Below are positions 54,520 through 64,000 of a DNA stretch of 64,000 bases, piece after piece. Source of the DNA: Pseudophaeobacter flagellatus. GTDB taxonomy: Bacteria > Pseudomonadota > Alphaproteobacteria > Rhodobacterales > Rhodobacteraceae. A program made the translations under genes and the position numbers. The stretch lies in contig NZ_JAJQRG010000010.1 in assembly GCF_021228235.1 (NCBI RefSeq), forward strand, positions 62,001 to 126,000, written 5' to 3'. The notes below the pieces were generated by a model that saw only the letters and a program-made list of their open reading frames with translations, ran no database searches and was not told where the DNA came from. Position 1 is the first letter of the stretch, and each line of letters starts with the position of its first letter.

Positions 54520-55323
54520 CTATCTGATTTTCGGCAGCGCATAGCCACAGTCCGCGCCAAGGCAGGTTCCCTCCATCACCTCGGACAGGCCCTCTATCCA
54601 GGTGATTTCCGGGTCAAATGCGCCCTGCTCGATAAACTGTAGCACCTGGGTCATGACCAGGGGATCATTCATCATAAAGGTATGGGTAACAGGCAGTGTC
54701 AGATGATCGAGCATGCCGGCAACCTTCGTACTCTCGACAGAGACCTTGCCGTCATCATCACCAGGAATCATCGCCGAAAACACCGGGCTGATAGATCTGG
54801 TTCCAGCGATGACGCCCAGGGGGAAATCTACTGGCGGCAGGTGTTTTGGCAGGCTGTCACGGCCAGTGCCAAGGCTGCCGCCCGCCGGCCCGTTGATCAT
54901 GCCAAAGACAGCCCAGTCACCCAGCTCATCCACCACTTCGCTGCCTTGGTTCGGCGGCCCCAGCATCACGCTACGCCCCAGGTTTGCAGGCCGGTGCGCC
55001 GGATCCTGCAGGTGATAGCGCAGCAAAATACCACCCATGGAATGGGTAACAAAATGGATTGGCTGATCGCTGCCACAGGCCGCGATAGTGGCGGGCAGGG
55101 TCTGCTCCGCCAGCTCTGCGATGGTGTATTCTGTAGAAGGGTAGCCTGGGACTTCCACTTGGTAGCCACGTTTTTCCAGCACCTGCTCCAGCACCATAAA
55201 AGAGCTCTCGGTGCGGGCCAGCCCATGCAGCAGCACGACACAATCCGCCGCTGCCGGATCCGGGGTCAGCTGGGTCACCAACAGCAGAGCCGCCGGTACA
55301 AGGGTTTTGGTCAAACGTTGCAC
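54520..55323 (-). CDS. Exported alpha/beta hydrolase (lipase-like)
   Basis: A 267-residue protein with a signal peptide (residues 1-26, ending DPAAA) and an alpha/beta-hydrolase core: VVLLHGLARTESSF (oxyanion region), the nucleophile elbow FVTHSMGGILLRYHL with Ser near 94, and late LTLPVTHTFMMNDP where the catalytic His is expected. The fold resembles periplasmic lipase/PGAP1-like hydrolases. The substrate is unknown. It lies between an EamA transporter gene and phnM on the same strand with short gaps, which suggests one transcript. Confidence 0.8.
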   Translation of the reverse strand: MQRLTKTLVPAALLLVTQLTPDPAAADCVVLLHGLARTESSFMVLEQVLEKRGYQVEVPGYPSTEYTIAELAEQTLPATIAACGSDQPIHFVTHSMGGILLRYHLQDPAHRPANLGRSVMLGPPNQGSEVVDELGDWAVFGMINGPAGGSLGTGRDSLPKHLPPVDFPLGVIAGTRSISPVFSAMIPGDDDGKVSVESTKVAGMLDHLTLPVTHTFMMNDPLVMTQVLQFIEQGAFDPEITWIEGLSEVMEGTCLGADCGYALPKIR

Positions 55324-55365
55324 ACCCTTCAGATAGGCGCTTGCACGGGATGAGAAAACCCCAAA

Positions 55366-56223
55366 TCAGGCCCTTTTGAAACTGGCCAGCCTTGGCGCCC
55401 AGATCACCAAGGCAATGCCGGCCAGCACCCCAAGCGTGCCCAGAACCAGTCGCAGCCCCAGGGGCTCACTCAACCAGATCACGCCGCCAAGGATGGCAAT
55501 CACCGGGACGCTCAGCTGAATTGTGGCAGCCACGGCGGGCTGCAGCTGCGGTAGGACCCGATACCATAGCGCATAGCCCAGCCCCGAGGTCACCGCGCCG
55601 GAAAGAACCGCCAGCGCAATCCCCGGTGCAGAAATCACCGCCTCAACCTGGAACAGCCAGACAAAGGGCAGCATCAGCCCGGTGGCCCAAAGAAAATTGA
55701 CCGCACTGGCCGCAATCGGATCGCGCACGCCGCGCCCCAGCAGGCTATAGGCGGCCCAGCCAAGCCCGCTAAGTGCCATGAGGCCCGCCTCCCATAGTGG
55801 CACCTGCAGCTTCTGGTCCGGCCAGACCACATAGGCAAGGGCTATAAAGGCCAGCCCTGCACCCGCCAATTGCCCCGCCCCAACCCGGTTGCCACGCAGC
55901 GCCCCCCAGCCAAACATAGCGATCTGTACCACACCAAACAGAACCAAGGCCCCAAGCCCTGCATCAAGCCCCTGATAGGCCAGACAAAACCCAATCATAT
56001 ATAGCGTCAGTGCCGCACCGCCTCGAAGACTGGCCCAAAGCGGCTGTCGCAGCCCGTGACCGCGCAACAGGCACAGCCCCGACAACATCACAGCGCCTGC
56101 GGCCAGCCGCAAAAGCCCAAAGCCTAGCGCATCCATATAGCCCCAGCTGATCGCCATCCGGCCAAGCACCGAATTGGCCGCAAAGGCAATCAAGACAAGA
56201 AGAACAAGAAAGATCAGCTGCAT
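55366..56223 (-). CDS. EamA/DMT family transporter
   Basis: A 285-residue inner-membrane carrier with ten hydrophobic segments and two EamA repeats. MDALGFGLLRLAAGAVML and the second-half WAAYSLLGRGVRDPIAASAVNFLW are typical. The substrate cannot be told (family members carry metabolites such as amino acids or purines). ATG 56223 has GAGG about 8 bases before it. First of three tight minus-strand genes ending in phnM. Confidence 0.88.
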   Translation of the reverse strand: MQLIFLVLLVLIAFAANSVLGRMAISWGYMDALGFGLLRLAAGAVMLSGLCLLRGHGLRQPLWASLRGGAALTLYMIGFCLAYQGLDAGLGALVLFGVVQIAMFGWGALRGNRVGAGQLAGAGLAFIALAYVVWPDQKLQVPLWEAGLMALSGLGWAAYSLLGRGVRDPIAASAVNFLWATGLMLPFVWLFQVEAVISAPGIALAVLSGAVTSGLGYALWYRVLPQLQPAVAATIQLSVPVIAILGGVIWLSEPLGLRLVLGTLGVLAGIALVIWAPRLASFKRA

Positions 56224-56367
56224 CACCGGACCTCGCGCGGGCCGGGCATTCCGGCACAGATATGTCATATCAGTAGATCGCTATCCCAGGGGGCACGGCA
56301 GGGCAACCATCCTCGCAGCCCTGTGAAGCGGTAAGGAAGGGCATCTCGGCAGGACTGCGCGCGCAAC

Positions 56368-56396
56368 AAAAAGGGGGCCGCCCAAAGGCGACCCCC
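56368..56396 (-). terminator. groESL terminator
   Basis: On the minus strand GGGGGTCGCC pairs with GGCGGCCCCC (one wobble) over a 4-base loop, then a TTTTTG tail; 25 bases past the groEL stop. Confidence 0.85.
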
Positions 56397-56421
56397 AATT
56401 CATCCGGTAGGATGGCGTGAT

Positions 56422-58077
<1,656 letters not shown>

Positions 58078-58140
58078 TCATTCTCCTCGAGAAAAATCTT
58101 TGTAAATAAGCGTGATATGAGATCAGAGAAGCTGCGTCGC

Positions 58141-58428
58141 TTACTCGATGATACCCATGATGTCGCTTTCCTTCATCATCAGCAGCTCTTCGCCGTCGAT
58201 GGTGACTTCGGTGCCGGACCATTTGCCAAACAGGATCTTGTCGCCAACCGAAACGGCCATTGCGATCAGTTCACCGCTGTCCTTGCGTGCGCCTTCGCCA
58301 GTTGCGACGACTTGGCCTTCGCTGGGCTTTTCTTTGGCGGATTCAGGGATGATCAACCCACCAGAGGTTTTTTCTTCGCTTTCGGTGCGACGAACCAACA
58401 CGCGGTCGTGGAGTGGTTTCAAGGCCAT
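58141..58428 (-). CDS. groES: Co-chaperonin GroES
   Basis: A 95-residue lid of the GroEL chamber: [52 protein letters not shown], with the mobile loop around SGGLIIP. AAAGGAG precedes the ATG. First gene of the CIRCE-controlled operon. Confidence 0.98.
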   Translation of the reverse strand: MALKPLHDRVLVRRTESEEKTSGGLIIPESAKEKPSEGQVVATGEGARKDSGELIAMAVSVGDKILFGKWSGTEVTIDGEELLMMKESDIMGIIE

Positions 58429-58471
58429 CTTTGCAGCTCCTTTATAGGCTCAAAGGTTGTTATCTCTATTC

Positions 58472-58492
58472 CCTCCTGCTCGTTGCAGGAGG
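58472..58492 (-). promoter_or_regulatory. 5' leader hairpin of groES
   Basis: A perfect 8-bp stem CCTCCTGC/GCAGGAGG with a 5-base loop, in the leader between the CIRCE element and the groES ribosome site. It could stabilise the mRNA or affect translation; the effect is unknown. Confidence 0.4.
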
Positions 58493-58494
58493 CA

Positions 58495-58521
58495 TTATCA
58501 CTCAAGACTGGTGAGTGCTAA
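58495..58521 (-). promoter_or_regulatory. CIRCE operator (HrcA binding site)
   Basis: Minus-strand TTAGCACTC-N9-GAGTGATAA: one mismatch from the consensus TTAGCACTC-N9-GAGTGCTAA. It sits just downstream of the promoter -10, where HrcA repressor binds. Confidence 0.92.
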
Positions 58522-58529
58522 CGATCGAA

Positions 58530-58558
58530 TAGCTAGGAGCCAAAACAGAGTGAGTCAA
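58530..58558 (-). promoter_or_regulatory. Sigma-70-type promoter of groESL
   Basis: Minus-strand TTGACT (58553-58558), 17-base spacer and TAGCTA (58530-58535), directly upstream of CIRCE. Confidence 0.6.
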
Positions 58559-58604
58559 CCACTGGATTCATTTTTCTTGCATCCGCCGCGCAAAGAGGAA
58601 GCAA

Positions 58605-58652
58605 CGCAGCCAGTCGCGCCATACACCGCGCAGCCAGTCGCGCCATACACCG
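58605..58652 (+). repeat. Exact 24-bp tandem duplication
   Basis: Two identical abutting 24-bp units (58605-58628 and 58629-58652) in the roughly 270-base gap upstream of the groESL promoter. The length keeps a plus-strand frame open, but no ribosome site or coding family supports a gene. Further on, the region 58700-58745 is very AT-rich, with TAATATATT repeated at 58716-58724 and 58726-58734. Confidence 0.6.
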
Positions 58653-58832
58653 CCAGGCCCAGCGCCAAGTCCCACCGACGAATTCACCCAAGCCCAGCGC
58701 CAAAAATATAAAACCTAATATATTGTAATATATTATAAAATATCAGTTTCCGGTGAAATCATAAGGACTGCATTCTTCCATCCCCCCCCGCCTCTTGGTC
58801 CAGAGCCTGCGCCTGATGCGCCCGCTTGGGCA

Positions 58833-59525
58833 TTAGTCACCACTGGTGCCTTCCCAGCTATAGGCCCAGTGCTTCAGCCCGGTGCTGCCGGCCTCGGTCA
58901 GTTGATAAATGCCCGTCGCCACCCGCTCAAACCAGCCATAGTGATTGGCCGCCATCACCGCCGTGGCCCGGGCAACCTCCGTGGCCTTTGCCACCTCGGA
59001 TCCTTTGGTGGCCCCTGCTTCGGCCAGATAGGCAGCACAGCGCAGGGCGTCCTGGCGATAGGCGGTGACAATGCCGTGCCGGGTGGCTCCGCCTGCATTG
59101 GGATCGCCGCGCAGGCGCTCAAATTCTCGCAGCAGCCGTTGCTGGCGTTTTTTCGATTTGCGCGCCACATAGGGGCCGGGGTCGCAGTGAACCTCGCAGC
59201 GGCCATCTGGCAGCACGGTGATAAGTCCGAGCGCCAGGCGGCGACACAAGGCCAGATTATCCTTCAGCATACGCCGCGCCTGTCGCCCCTTGGGACGCGG
59301 CACCGCGATATAGACCAGATCCGTCACCAACTGGCGGGTCACCGCCTGATGAAACAGCGACAGTGAAAACCGCAGCTTCAGTTCGACAATCACCGGATCC
59401 TCTTGCCCGCGCCGTGCCATCACATCCGCCGCCCCGACCTCCCCTTTGACCTCATAGCCCTGGGATTGCAGCAGCGCCTTAACAGGCGGATATAGTTGAT
59501 CTTCACGCTCCATGCGCGCGACCAT
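58833..59525 (-). CDS. DUF2161 family PD-(D/E)XK nuclease-like protein
   Basis: About 230 residues. The core YPPVKALLQSQGYEVKGEVGAADVMARRGQEDPVIVELKLRFSLSLFHQAVTRQ contains the nuclease-type E...D...(E)xK pattern (EVGAADV and IVELK). The C-terminal half is basic (RKSKKRQQRLLREFERLRGDPNAGG) and then forms a winged-helix-like end. The activity is not tested in the family as far as I know. Two possible ATGs exist, 59525 and 59513. No clear operon partner. Confidence 0.8.
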   Translation of the reverse strand: MVARMEREDQLYPPVKALLQSQGYEVKGEVGAADVMARRGQEDPVIVELKLRFSLSLFHQAVTRQLVTDLVYIAVPRPKGRQARRMLKDNLALCRRLALGLITVLPDGRCEVHCDPGPYVARKSKKRQQRLLREFERLRGDPNAGGATRHGIVTAYRQDALRCAAYLAEAGATKGSEVAKATEVARATAVMAANHYGWFERVATGIYQLTEAGSTGLKHWAYSWEGTSGD

Positions 59526-59714
59526 AACCGCAGGTTTGGCAAAACAACATAGCAGCGCAGCCCCTGCGCCTGCGTGCCGGGCGGTTTTGCAGGTACAGTC
59601 CGGCGCGCAAGCCATGCACAGGGCTAAGCGCCGCATTGCAGCCTTGGTGGGGTGACAAGTGGTTTCACCCTGCTATAAGGCGGCCAAACTCCCCTTTGTT
59701 CACAGGATAGCATC

Positions 59715-60635
59715 ATGACCGTCCAAGTTTTTGGCCATAAATCCCCCGATACCGATTCCACAGGGTCCCCCATCGTCTGGGCCTGGTACCTGAACGAGAT
59801 CAAAGGCATCGCCGCAGAAGCCAAGCTGCTGGGTGAACCCAATACCGAAGCCGCCTTCATGTTGCAGCGTTGGGGCCTGGACAAGCCCGCGATCATCGCC
59901 GATGTGGCCGACGATCAGGCTGTTGTCATTGTTGACACCAATAACCCTGCTGAACTGCCCGCCAATATCAATGGCGCCGATATCCAGGCCATCATCGACC
60001 ACCACAAACTGGTCGGCGGCCTGGAAACCAAAGGGCCCATCGACATCACCATTCGTCCGCTGGCATGCACCGCCACCATCATGCATGACCTGATCGGCGA
60101 CGATATGGCCAAGATGCCCGAGGCCGTCAAAGGCGCGGCGCTGACCTGCATCCTGTCGGACACGCTGGAATTCCGCTCTCCCACCACCACCGATCACGAC
60201 CGTGCCGTTGCTGAAAAGCTGGCCGCGGATCTGGGCATCGACATCGCCGCCTATGCCGCCGATATGTTTGCCGCCAAATCCGATGTGTCGTCCTTCTCGG
60301 ATGCTGAACTGCTGCGCATGGACAGCAAGGAATACGCCGTAGAAGGCACCAAGTTCCGCGTTTCGGTGCTGGAAACCACCTCTCCGGCCGTGGTGCTGGA
60401 CCGCAAGGCTAGCCTGATGGAGACCATGACAAGCGTTGCCAGTGAAGATGGCGTCGATCAGGTGCTGCTGTTTGTCGTTGATATCCTTAACGAAGAGGCA
60501 ACCCTCTTGGTGCCAACCGATCTGGTCAAAGCCGTTGCCGAAAAGAGCTTTGATGTCTCTGTTGCGGGCGATACCGTTGTCCTGCCCGGCGTCATGAGCC
60601 GCAAAAAGCAGATCATTCCCAACCTGAAGGTCTGA
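59715..60635 (+). CDS. ppaC: Manganese-dependent (family II) inorganic pyrophosphatase
   Basis: Splits diphosphate to phosphate. It has 306 residues of the DHH phosphoesterase family. Metal motifs: FGHKSPDTDS near residue 6, IVDTNNPAELP near 72, IIDHHKL near 95; the C-terminal DHHA2 domain ends with the VLPGVMSRKKQIIPNL substrate-binding segment, where SRKKQ is diagnostic of family II. Many Proteobacteria use family I instead, so this is a lineage trait. Confidence 0.96.
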   Translation: MTVQVFGHKSPDTDSTGSPIVWAWYLNEIKGIAAEAKLLGEPNTEAAFMLQRWGLDKPAIIADVADDQAVVIVDTNNPAELPANINGADIQAIIDHHKLVGGLETKGPIDITIRPLACTATIMHDLIGDDMAKMPEAVKGAALTCILSDTLEFRSPTTTDHDRAVAEKLAADLGIDIAAYAADMFAAKSDVSSFSDAELLRMDSKEYAVEGTKFRVSVLETTSPAVVLDRKASLMETMTSVASEDGVDQVLLFVVDILNEEATLLVPTDLVKAVAEKSFDVSVAGDTVVLPGVMSRKKQIIPNLKV

Positions 60636-60668
60636 TCGCCTGTCAGTACCCAGATATTGCAGATTTGC

Positions 60669-60697
60669 AAAGGCACCCTTCCGGGGGTGCCTTTTTT
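60669..60697 (+). terminator. ppaC terminator
   Basis: AAAGGCACCC pairs with GGGTGCCTTT around a 6-base loop, continuing into TTTT, 34 bases after the stop. Confidence 0.88.
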
Positions 60698-60867
60698 GCA
60701 TGGGTAGGCCACTAACCGGGCAGATCCCAGGGCCGGCTTTCCCCAGGCGCGGAACCAAAGAGCACCCCGGCAAGCCAGCCCGCAAGATTGGTCGGCAAGA
60801 CTGGCCAAACCCTTTGCAGTTTGGCATAGCTGTGGCATCGCATCCGTCACCACAAAGGCCAGAGCCC

Positions 60868-61743
60868 ATGACCCAGATCATCACCGCCCTCACAGAGGTC
60901 TCTGACCGCTATCAGGCCCTGTTCGTTGATCTCTGGGGCTGTGTCCATAATGGCATCACCGCCTTCCCCGAAGCCGTGGCGGCATTGCAGGCCTACCGGA
61001 GTCGGGGCGGCAAGGTGGTGCTGCTGACCAATTCGCCGAAACCGCGCGCCGGGGTGGCCGGGCAGCTGGCCGAATTTGGCGTGCCAGAGGATGCCTATGA
61101 CACCATCGCCACCTCGGGCGATTCTGCGCGGTCGGCCATGTTTACCGGGGCTGTCGGCTCCAAGGTTTACTTTATGGGCGATTGGCAGCGCGATGCGGGC
61201 TTTTTTGAACCGCTGCATGTCATTGATGCCCCCATTGAAATCACCCGCGTTCCCCTGGCCGAGGCCGAGGGCATCGTCTGCTGTGGCCCCTTTGATACCC
61301 TGGCCGACCCAGAGGTGAACCGCGCCGATTTCATGCTGGCCAAACAAATGGGCATGAAACTGCTCTGCGCCAATCCCGATATTATCGTGGATCGCGGCGA
61401 AACCCGCGAATGGTGCGCCGGCGCGCTGGCAAAGCTTTATACTGAAATGGGGGGCGAAAGCCTGTATTTTGGCAAACCCCATCCGCCCATCTACGATCTC
61501 GCCCGCCTCCGCCTGGCAGAGCTGGGCTGCGATATTGCAGATGGTGATATTCTAGCCATTGGCGACGGGCCCCATACCGATGTGGCCGGCGCAATGGGCG
61601 AAGGAATTGATTCCCTGTTTATCACCGGCGGGCTGGCGGCCCGTGAAACAAAAACAACAACCCAGCCAGATGCTGCAGCGCTCACCGCCTATCTACAGCA
61701 GGAAAACGCGGCGCCAACCTTCAGCATCGGCTTTCTACGGTAA
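60868..61743 (+). CDS. TIGR01459-type HAD superfamily hydrolase
   Basis: A 291-residue class IIA HAD-like phosphatase. Catalytic Asp pair is altered in a known way in this subgroup (FVDLWGCVHNG at residue 19, D-x-W). LLTNSPKPRAGVAGQLAEFG near 51 is motif 2, and GKPHPPIYDLARLRL plus ILAIGDGPHTDVAGAMGEGIDSLFITGG near 212-250 are the C-terminal motifs. The substrate is unknown; related proteins dephosphorylate sugars or nucleotides. Independent transcript after ppaC. Confidence 0.85.
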   Translation: MTQIITALTEVSDRYQALFVDLWGCVHNGITAFPEAVAALQAYRSRGGKVVLLTNSPKPRAGVAGQLAEFGVPEDAYDTIATSGDSARSAMFTGAVGSKVYFMGDWQRDAGFFEPLHVIDAPIEITRVPLAEAEGIVCCGPFDTLADPEVNRADFMLAKQMGMKLLCANPDIIVDRGETREWCAGALAKLYTEMGGESLYFGKPHPPIYDLARLRLAELGCDIADGDILAIGDGPHTDVAGAMGEGIDSLFITGGLAARETKTTTQPDAAALTAYLQQENAAPTFSIGFLR

Positions 61744-61789
61744 CAAAAAACACCTAACTTTCAGAGTTATGGCACATTCCCCTTCGCTC

Positions 61790-61816
61790 GACACCAGCCT
61801 GTCTGGTGTCAAGTTT
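61790..61816 (+). terminator. Hairpin after the HAD gene
   Basis: GACACCAG pairs with CTGGTGTC (61803-61810) across CCTGT, followed by AAGTTTT; 46 bases past the stop. Confidence 0.6.
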
Positions 61817-61978
61817 TCGCGCCATCTCCCCGCTGCACCAGACTGTAGAACCACCGGCACAACCACAAAAACCACTTGATTTTCTGCACCTGCAAAGTAA
61901 TAAAGTTACCAAATGGCGCATCCTGGCGCTCTAAAATTGCAAGACCGCCTCAACCGGGGTGATCTCATGGAGGGTCAA

Positions 61979-62422
61979 ATGTTGGATAACCTGCCGCGCG
62001 GAACCATCTGCATCGAAGACATAGAGATGGGCATGACGCGCTTTGTCCGCAAAGTGATCACCGACAAAGATATCGAGATGTTCTCGCAGGTCTCGACAGA
62101 TCGCAACCCGGTGCATCTGGATGACGACTACGCCCAGGACACCATCTTTCAGGGACGTATCGCCCATGGCATGCTGACAGCCGGGCTGATTTCTGCCGTC
62201 ATCGGCGAACAGCTGCCCGGACATGGCACCATCTACATGAGCCAGTCGCTGAAATTTCTCGCCCCTGTGCGCCCCGGCGACCTGGTCTTGGCCGAGGTAG
62301 AGGTCACCGATATCGTCATTGATAAACGCCGGGTCAAACTGGATTGCCGCTGCATGGTGGATGGCAAAAAGGTGCTGGTCGGCGAAGCCATGGTCATGGC
62401 CCCCTCGCGCAAGTTCGACTGA
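61979..62422 (+). CDS. MaoC family dehydratase
   Basis: A 147-residue hot-dog fold hydratase (R-specific enoyl-CoA hydratase type). Catalytic segment FSQVSTDRNPVHLDDDYAQDTIFQGRIAHGMLTAGLIS carries the active Asp and His. The C-terminal half (YMSQSLKFLAPVRPGDLVLAEVEV) is typical. ATG 61979 follows GGAGGG; an in-frame ATG at 61913 is not supported. Substrate unknown; acyl-CoA or acyl-ACP is likely. Confidence 0.85.
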   Translation: MLDNLPRGTICIEDIEMGMTRFVRKVITDKDIEMFSQVSTDRNPVHLDDDYAQDTIFQGRIAHGMLTAGLISAVIGEQLPGHGTIYMSQSLKFLAPVRPGDLVLAEVEVTDIVIDKRRVKLDCRCMVDGKKVLVGEAMVMAPSRKFD

Positions 62423-62540
62423 CGCGTCGCCTGCGGCGCGGGGCCGTCGTCCAAGGCGGATCCGCAGTCTGGTCATCTTTCACGCCCTGCACAGTCATCC
62501 GGTGCTTGCAAGCCCCAGTGCAGGGCGCTAGGCAGACGCC

Positions 62541-63488
62541 ATGCGCATCATCCGAGACTATCAATTCGTAGAACAGCAAGATCGTGGCGCCAGCGTTGCG
62601 ATCGGCAATTTTGACGGCGTTCACCGGGGCCATCAATCGGTCATCGAGCAGGCCCGCGCCGCGGCCCCCGATGCCCCGCTTGGGGTGATGACCTTTGAAC
62701 CCCACCCGCGCGCCTTTTTTGCCCCCAACGCCCCGCCTTTCCGCCTGATGTCACCCGAGGCCCGTGCCTCGCGGCTGGAAAAACTGGGGGTAGAGCGGCT
62801 CTATCAGCTGAATTTCAACGCTGCTCTGTCTGGCCTGCCGCCGGAAGATTTTGCCCGCCGTGTCATCGCCGATGGGCTTGGCCTGCGCCATGTGGTGGTG
62901 GGGGCGGATTTCTGCTTTGGCAAGGGGCGCAGCGGCAGTGCCGCCGACCTGCAGCGTTTTGGCGCTGAAATGGGGTTCGGCGTCACCATCGCGCCCTTGA
63001 TGACCCATTCCGAACATACCGTTTCCTCTACCGCGATCCGCACCGCGCTGAGCGAGGGACGGCCGCGGGATGCGGCGGCTATGCTCAGCCATTGGCACCG
63101 GATTGAAGGCAAGGTAATCGGCGGCGAACAACGGGGCCGCGACCTGGGCTTTCCCACTGCCAATATGTCGATTGACGGGCTGCATCCCCCGGCCTTTGGC
63201 GTCTATGCGGTGCTGGTGGATGTGCTGGATGGGCCGCATAAGGGCAGTTATCAAGGAGCGGCCTCTATTGGGGTGCGACCCATGTTTGACGGTGCCCACC
63301 CCAATATCGAAACCTTCCTGTTTGACTTCACCGGCAATCTCTATGGTGCGACGCTTTCGGTGGCGCTGGTGGAATATCTGCGCCCGGAAATGAAATTCGA
63401 CGGGCTAGACGCACTGATTGATCAGATGAACGCCGATTGCGCCCGCGCCCGTACCATCCTTGCCGCCGAACCGCAGGTAACCACATGA
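62541..63488 (+). CDS. ribF: Bifunctional riboflavin kinase/FAD synthetase
   Basis: Makes FMN then FAD from riboflavin. It has 315 residues. Nucleotidyl transferase motifs: SVAIGNFDGVHRGHQSVI near 17, then VGADFCFGKGRSGSAADL; kinase domain begins near 180 with VIGGEQRGRDLGFPTANM and ends with FIFDFTGNLYG-like FLFDFTGNLYG. Overlaps ycgN by 4 bases. Confidence 0.96.
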   Translation: MRIIRDYQFVEQQDRGASVAIGNFDGVHRGHQSVIEQARAAAPDAPLGVMTFEPHPRAFFAPNAPPFRLMSPEARASRLEKLGVERLYQLNFNAALSGLPPEDFARRVIADGLGLRHVVVGADFCFGKGRSGSAADLQRFGAEMGFGVTIAPLMTHSEHTVSSTAIRTALSEGRPRDAAAMLSHWHRIEGKVIGGEQRGRDLGFPTANMSIDGLHPPAFGVYAVLVDVLDGPHKGSYQGAASIGVRPMFDGAHPNIETFLFDFTGNLYGATLSVALVEYLRPEMKFDGLDALIDQMNADCARARTILAAEPQVTT

Positions 63489-63955
63489 GCGACGGAATTA
63501 ATCGCAAGGGGCTGGCACCGCGCTTTTGGGAGAAAAAGCCGCTGGACAAGCTCAACCAGCAGGAATGGGAAGCGCTCTGTGATGGCTGCGGCAAATGCTG
63601 CCTTAACAAGCTTGAAGACGAAGACAGCGGCGAGATCGCCCTGACCCGCGTGGCCTGTCGCCTGCTGGATGACAACAGCTGCCACTGCGCCCACTATGAA
63701 AATCGCCACCAGTTCATTCCGGAATGCATCGTGCTCAGGCCCGATAACCTGGATACCCATGCCTATTGGATGCCGCAGACCTGCGCCTATCGGCTGCTCT
63801 GGCAGGGCAAGCCCCTGCCCCAGTGGCACCCACTGCTGACTGGCGACCCCGATAGCCCCCATGCCGCAGGCGTTACCGTGCGCGGCTGGACCGTTTCAGA
63901 ATTCGATACCCCGGAAGAAGACTGGGAAGACCATATCATCGAGGAGCCGATCTGA
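63485..63955 (+). CDS. YcgN family cysteine cluster protein (UPF0260)
   Basis: A 156-residue protein with a conserved cysteine set (LCDGCGKCCLNKLEDEDSGE, then TRVACRLLDDNSCHCAHYENR and PECIVLRPDNL). This layout probably binds a metal or iron-sulfur cluster. The function is not known. Starts inside the ribF stop (ATGA at 63485) and ends one base into the next gene. Confidence 0.88.
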   Translation: MSDGINRKGLAPRFWEKKPLDKLNQQEWEALCDGCGKCCLNKLEDEDSGEIALTRVACRLLDDNSCHCAHYENRHQFIPECIVLRPDNLDTHAYWMPQTCAYRLLWQGKPLPQWHPLLTGDPDSPHAAGVTVRGWTVSEFDTPEEDWEDHIIEEPI

Positions 63956-64000
63956 TGTACTTTGCCTCTGACAATTCCGGCCCGGTTCCAGCCCAGGTTC
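63955..64000 (+). CDS. Threonine aldolase, first codons only
   Basis: The frame reads MYFASDNSGPVPAQV to the window edge. The M-x-F-x-S-D-N-x-G-P start is that of low-specificity L-threonine aldolases, PLP enzymes splitting threonine to glycine and acetaldehyde. Its ATG overlaps the ycgN stop by one base, so it joins the ribF operon. The length seen is too short for certainty. Confidence 0.6.
   Translation, partial: MYFASDNSGPVPAQV

Noticed and set aside
58605-58652. CRISPR array
   Set aside because: Only two abutting units with no spacers and no cas genes.

Overview
The window is a stretch of GC-rich bacterial chromosome. Its gene content points to an alphaproteobacterium of the Rhodobacterales, most likely the Roseobacter group. 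The clues are DUF6455, DUF1467, DUF1150 and DUF2161 proteins, the paired DUF1800/DUF1501 genes, a fused sulfate adenylyltransferase/APS kinase, Lrp next to trxB, proC-csaA, and a family II pyrophosphatase. Genes are dense and many overlap by 1 to 8 bases. There is no rRNA, tRNA or CRISPR array. I cannot name the species.

Layout. 1-3.8 kb: end of a capsule export and Kdo/sugar-phosphate cluster (KpsE-like protein, kdsA, phosphomannomutase). 3.9-12.5 kb: housekeeping and small conserved genes (AsmA-like protein, rimO, two DUF6455 genes, IMPACT and M48 proteins, DUF167, nitroreductase, EI24 membrane protein, DUF1467, methylmalonyl-CoA epimerase). 12.8-18.1 kb is the accessory patch: an orphan response regulator, a complete 1.6-kb IS1595-like insertion sequence with 26-bp inverted ends, and the secreted DUF1501/DUF1800 pair. 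18.5-26 kb: aspS, pabC, pabB and carB. 26.2-32.3 kb: a marR-adaptor-RND efflux operon divergent from a FabH-like synthase. 32.3-40.3 kb: a small DNA-binding-like gene, a long non-coding stretch rich in RNA hairpins, tdk, then a 2-hydroxyacid dehydrogenase, csaA, proC, YbjN, ubiK-like, lgt, midA-like and pgeF-like genes.

41-50.2 kb is the most unusual part. It holds a Hint-domain protein with a displaced cysteine, lrp/trxB/rraB, a membrane-ferredoxin-adenylate cyclase fusion, a MarR-type regulator reading in frame into the bifunctional sulfate-activating enzyme, a family-10-like glycosyltransferase and a PhzF protein. 50.3-59.5 kb: heat-shock genes (hsp20-DUF1150 behind a good RpoH-type promoter; groES-groEL behind a sigma-70-like promoter and CIRCE), a probable 6S RNA between ydcH and purEK, an orphan phnM with a lipase-like hydrolase and an EamA transporter, and a DUF2161 nuclease-like gene. 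59.7-64 kb: manganese-type pyrophosphatase, HAD hydrolase, MaoC dehydratase, ribF, ycgN and the first codons of a threonine aldolase.

Themes that link genes: surface polysaccharide (kpsE, kdsA, pmm, GT10, the EPS-type MarR domain and PAPS supply), envelope maintenance (AsmA, lgt, RND pump), folate and pyrimidine supply (pabB/pabC, carB, tdk), and stress control. The best candidates for undescribed biology are the three-module redox cyclase, the regulator-enzyme fusion at 45987-48062, and the structured RNA region before tdk. All functions are read from sequence motifs and remembered families; no database search was run.
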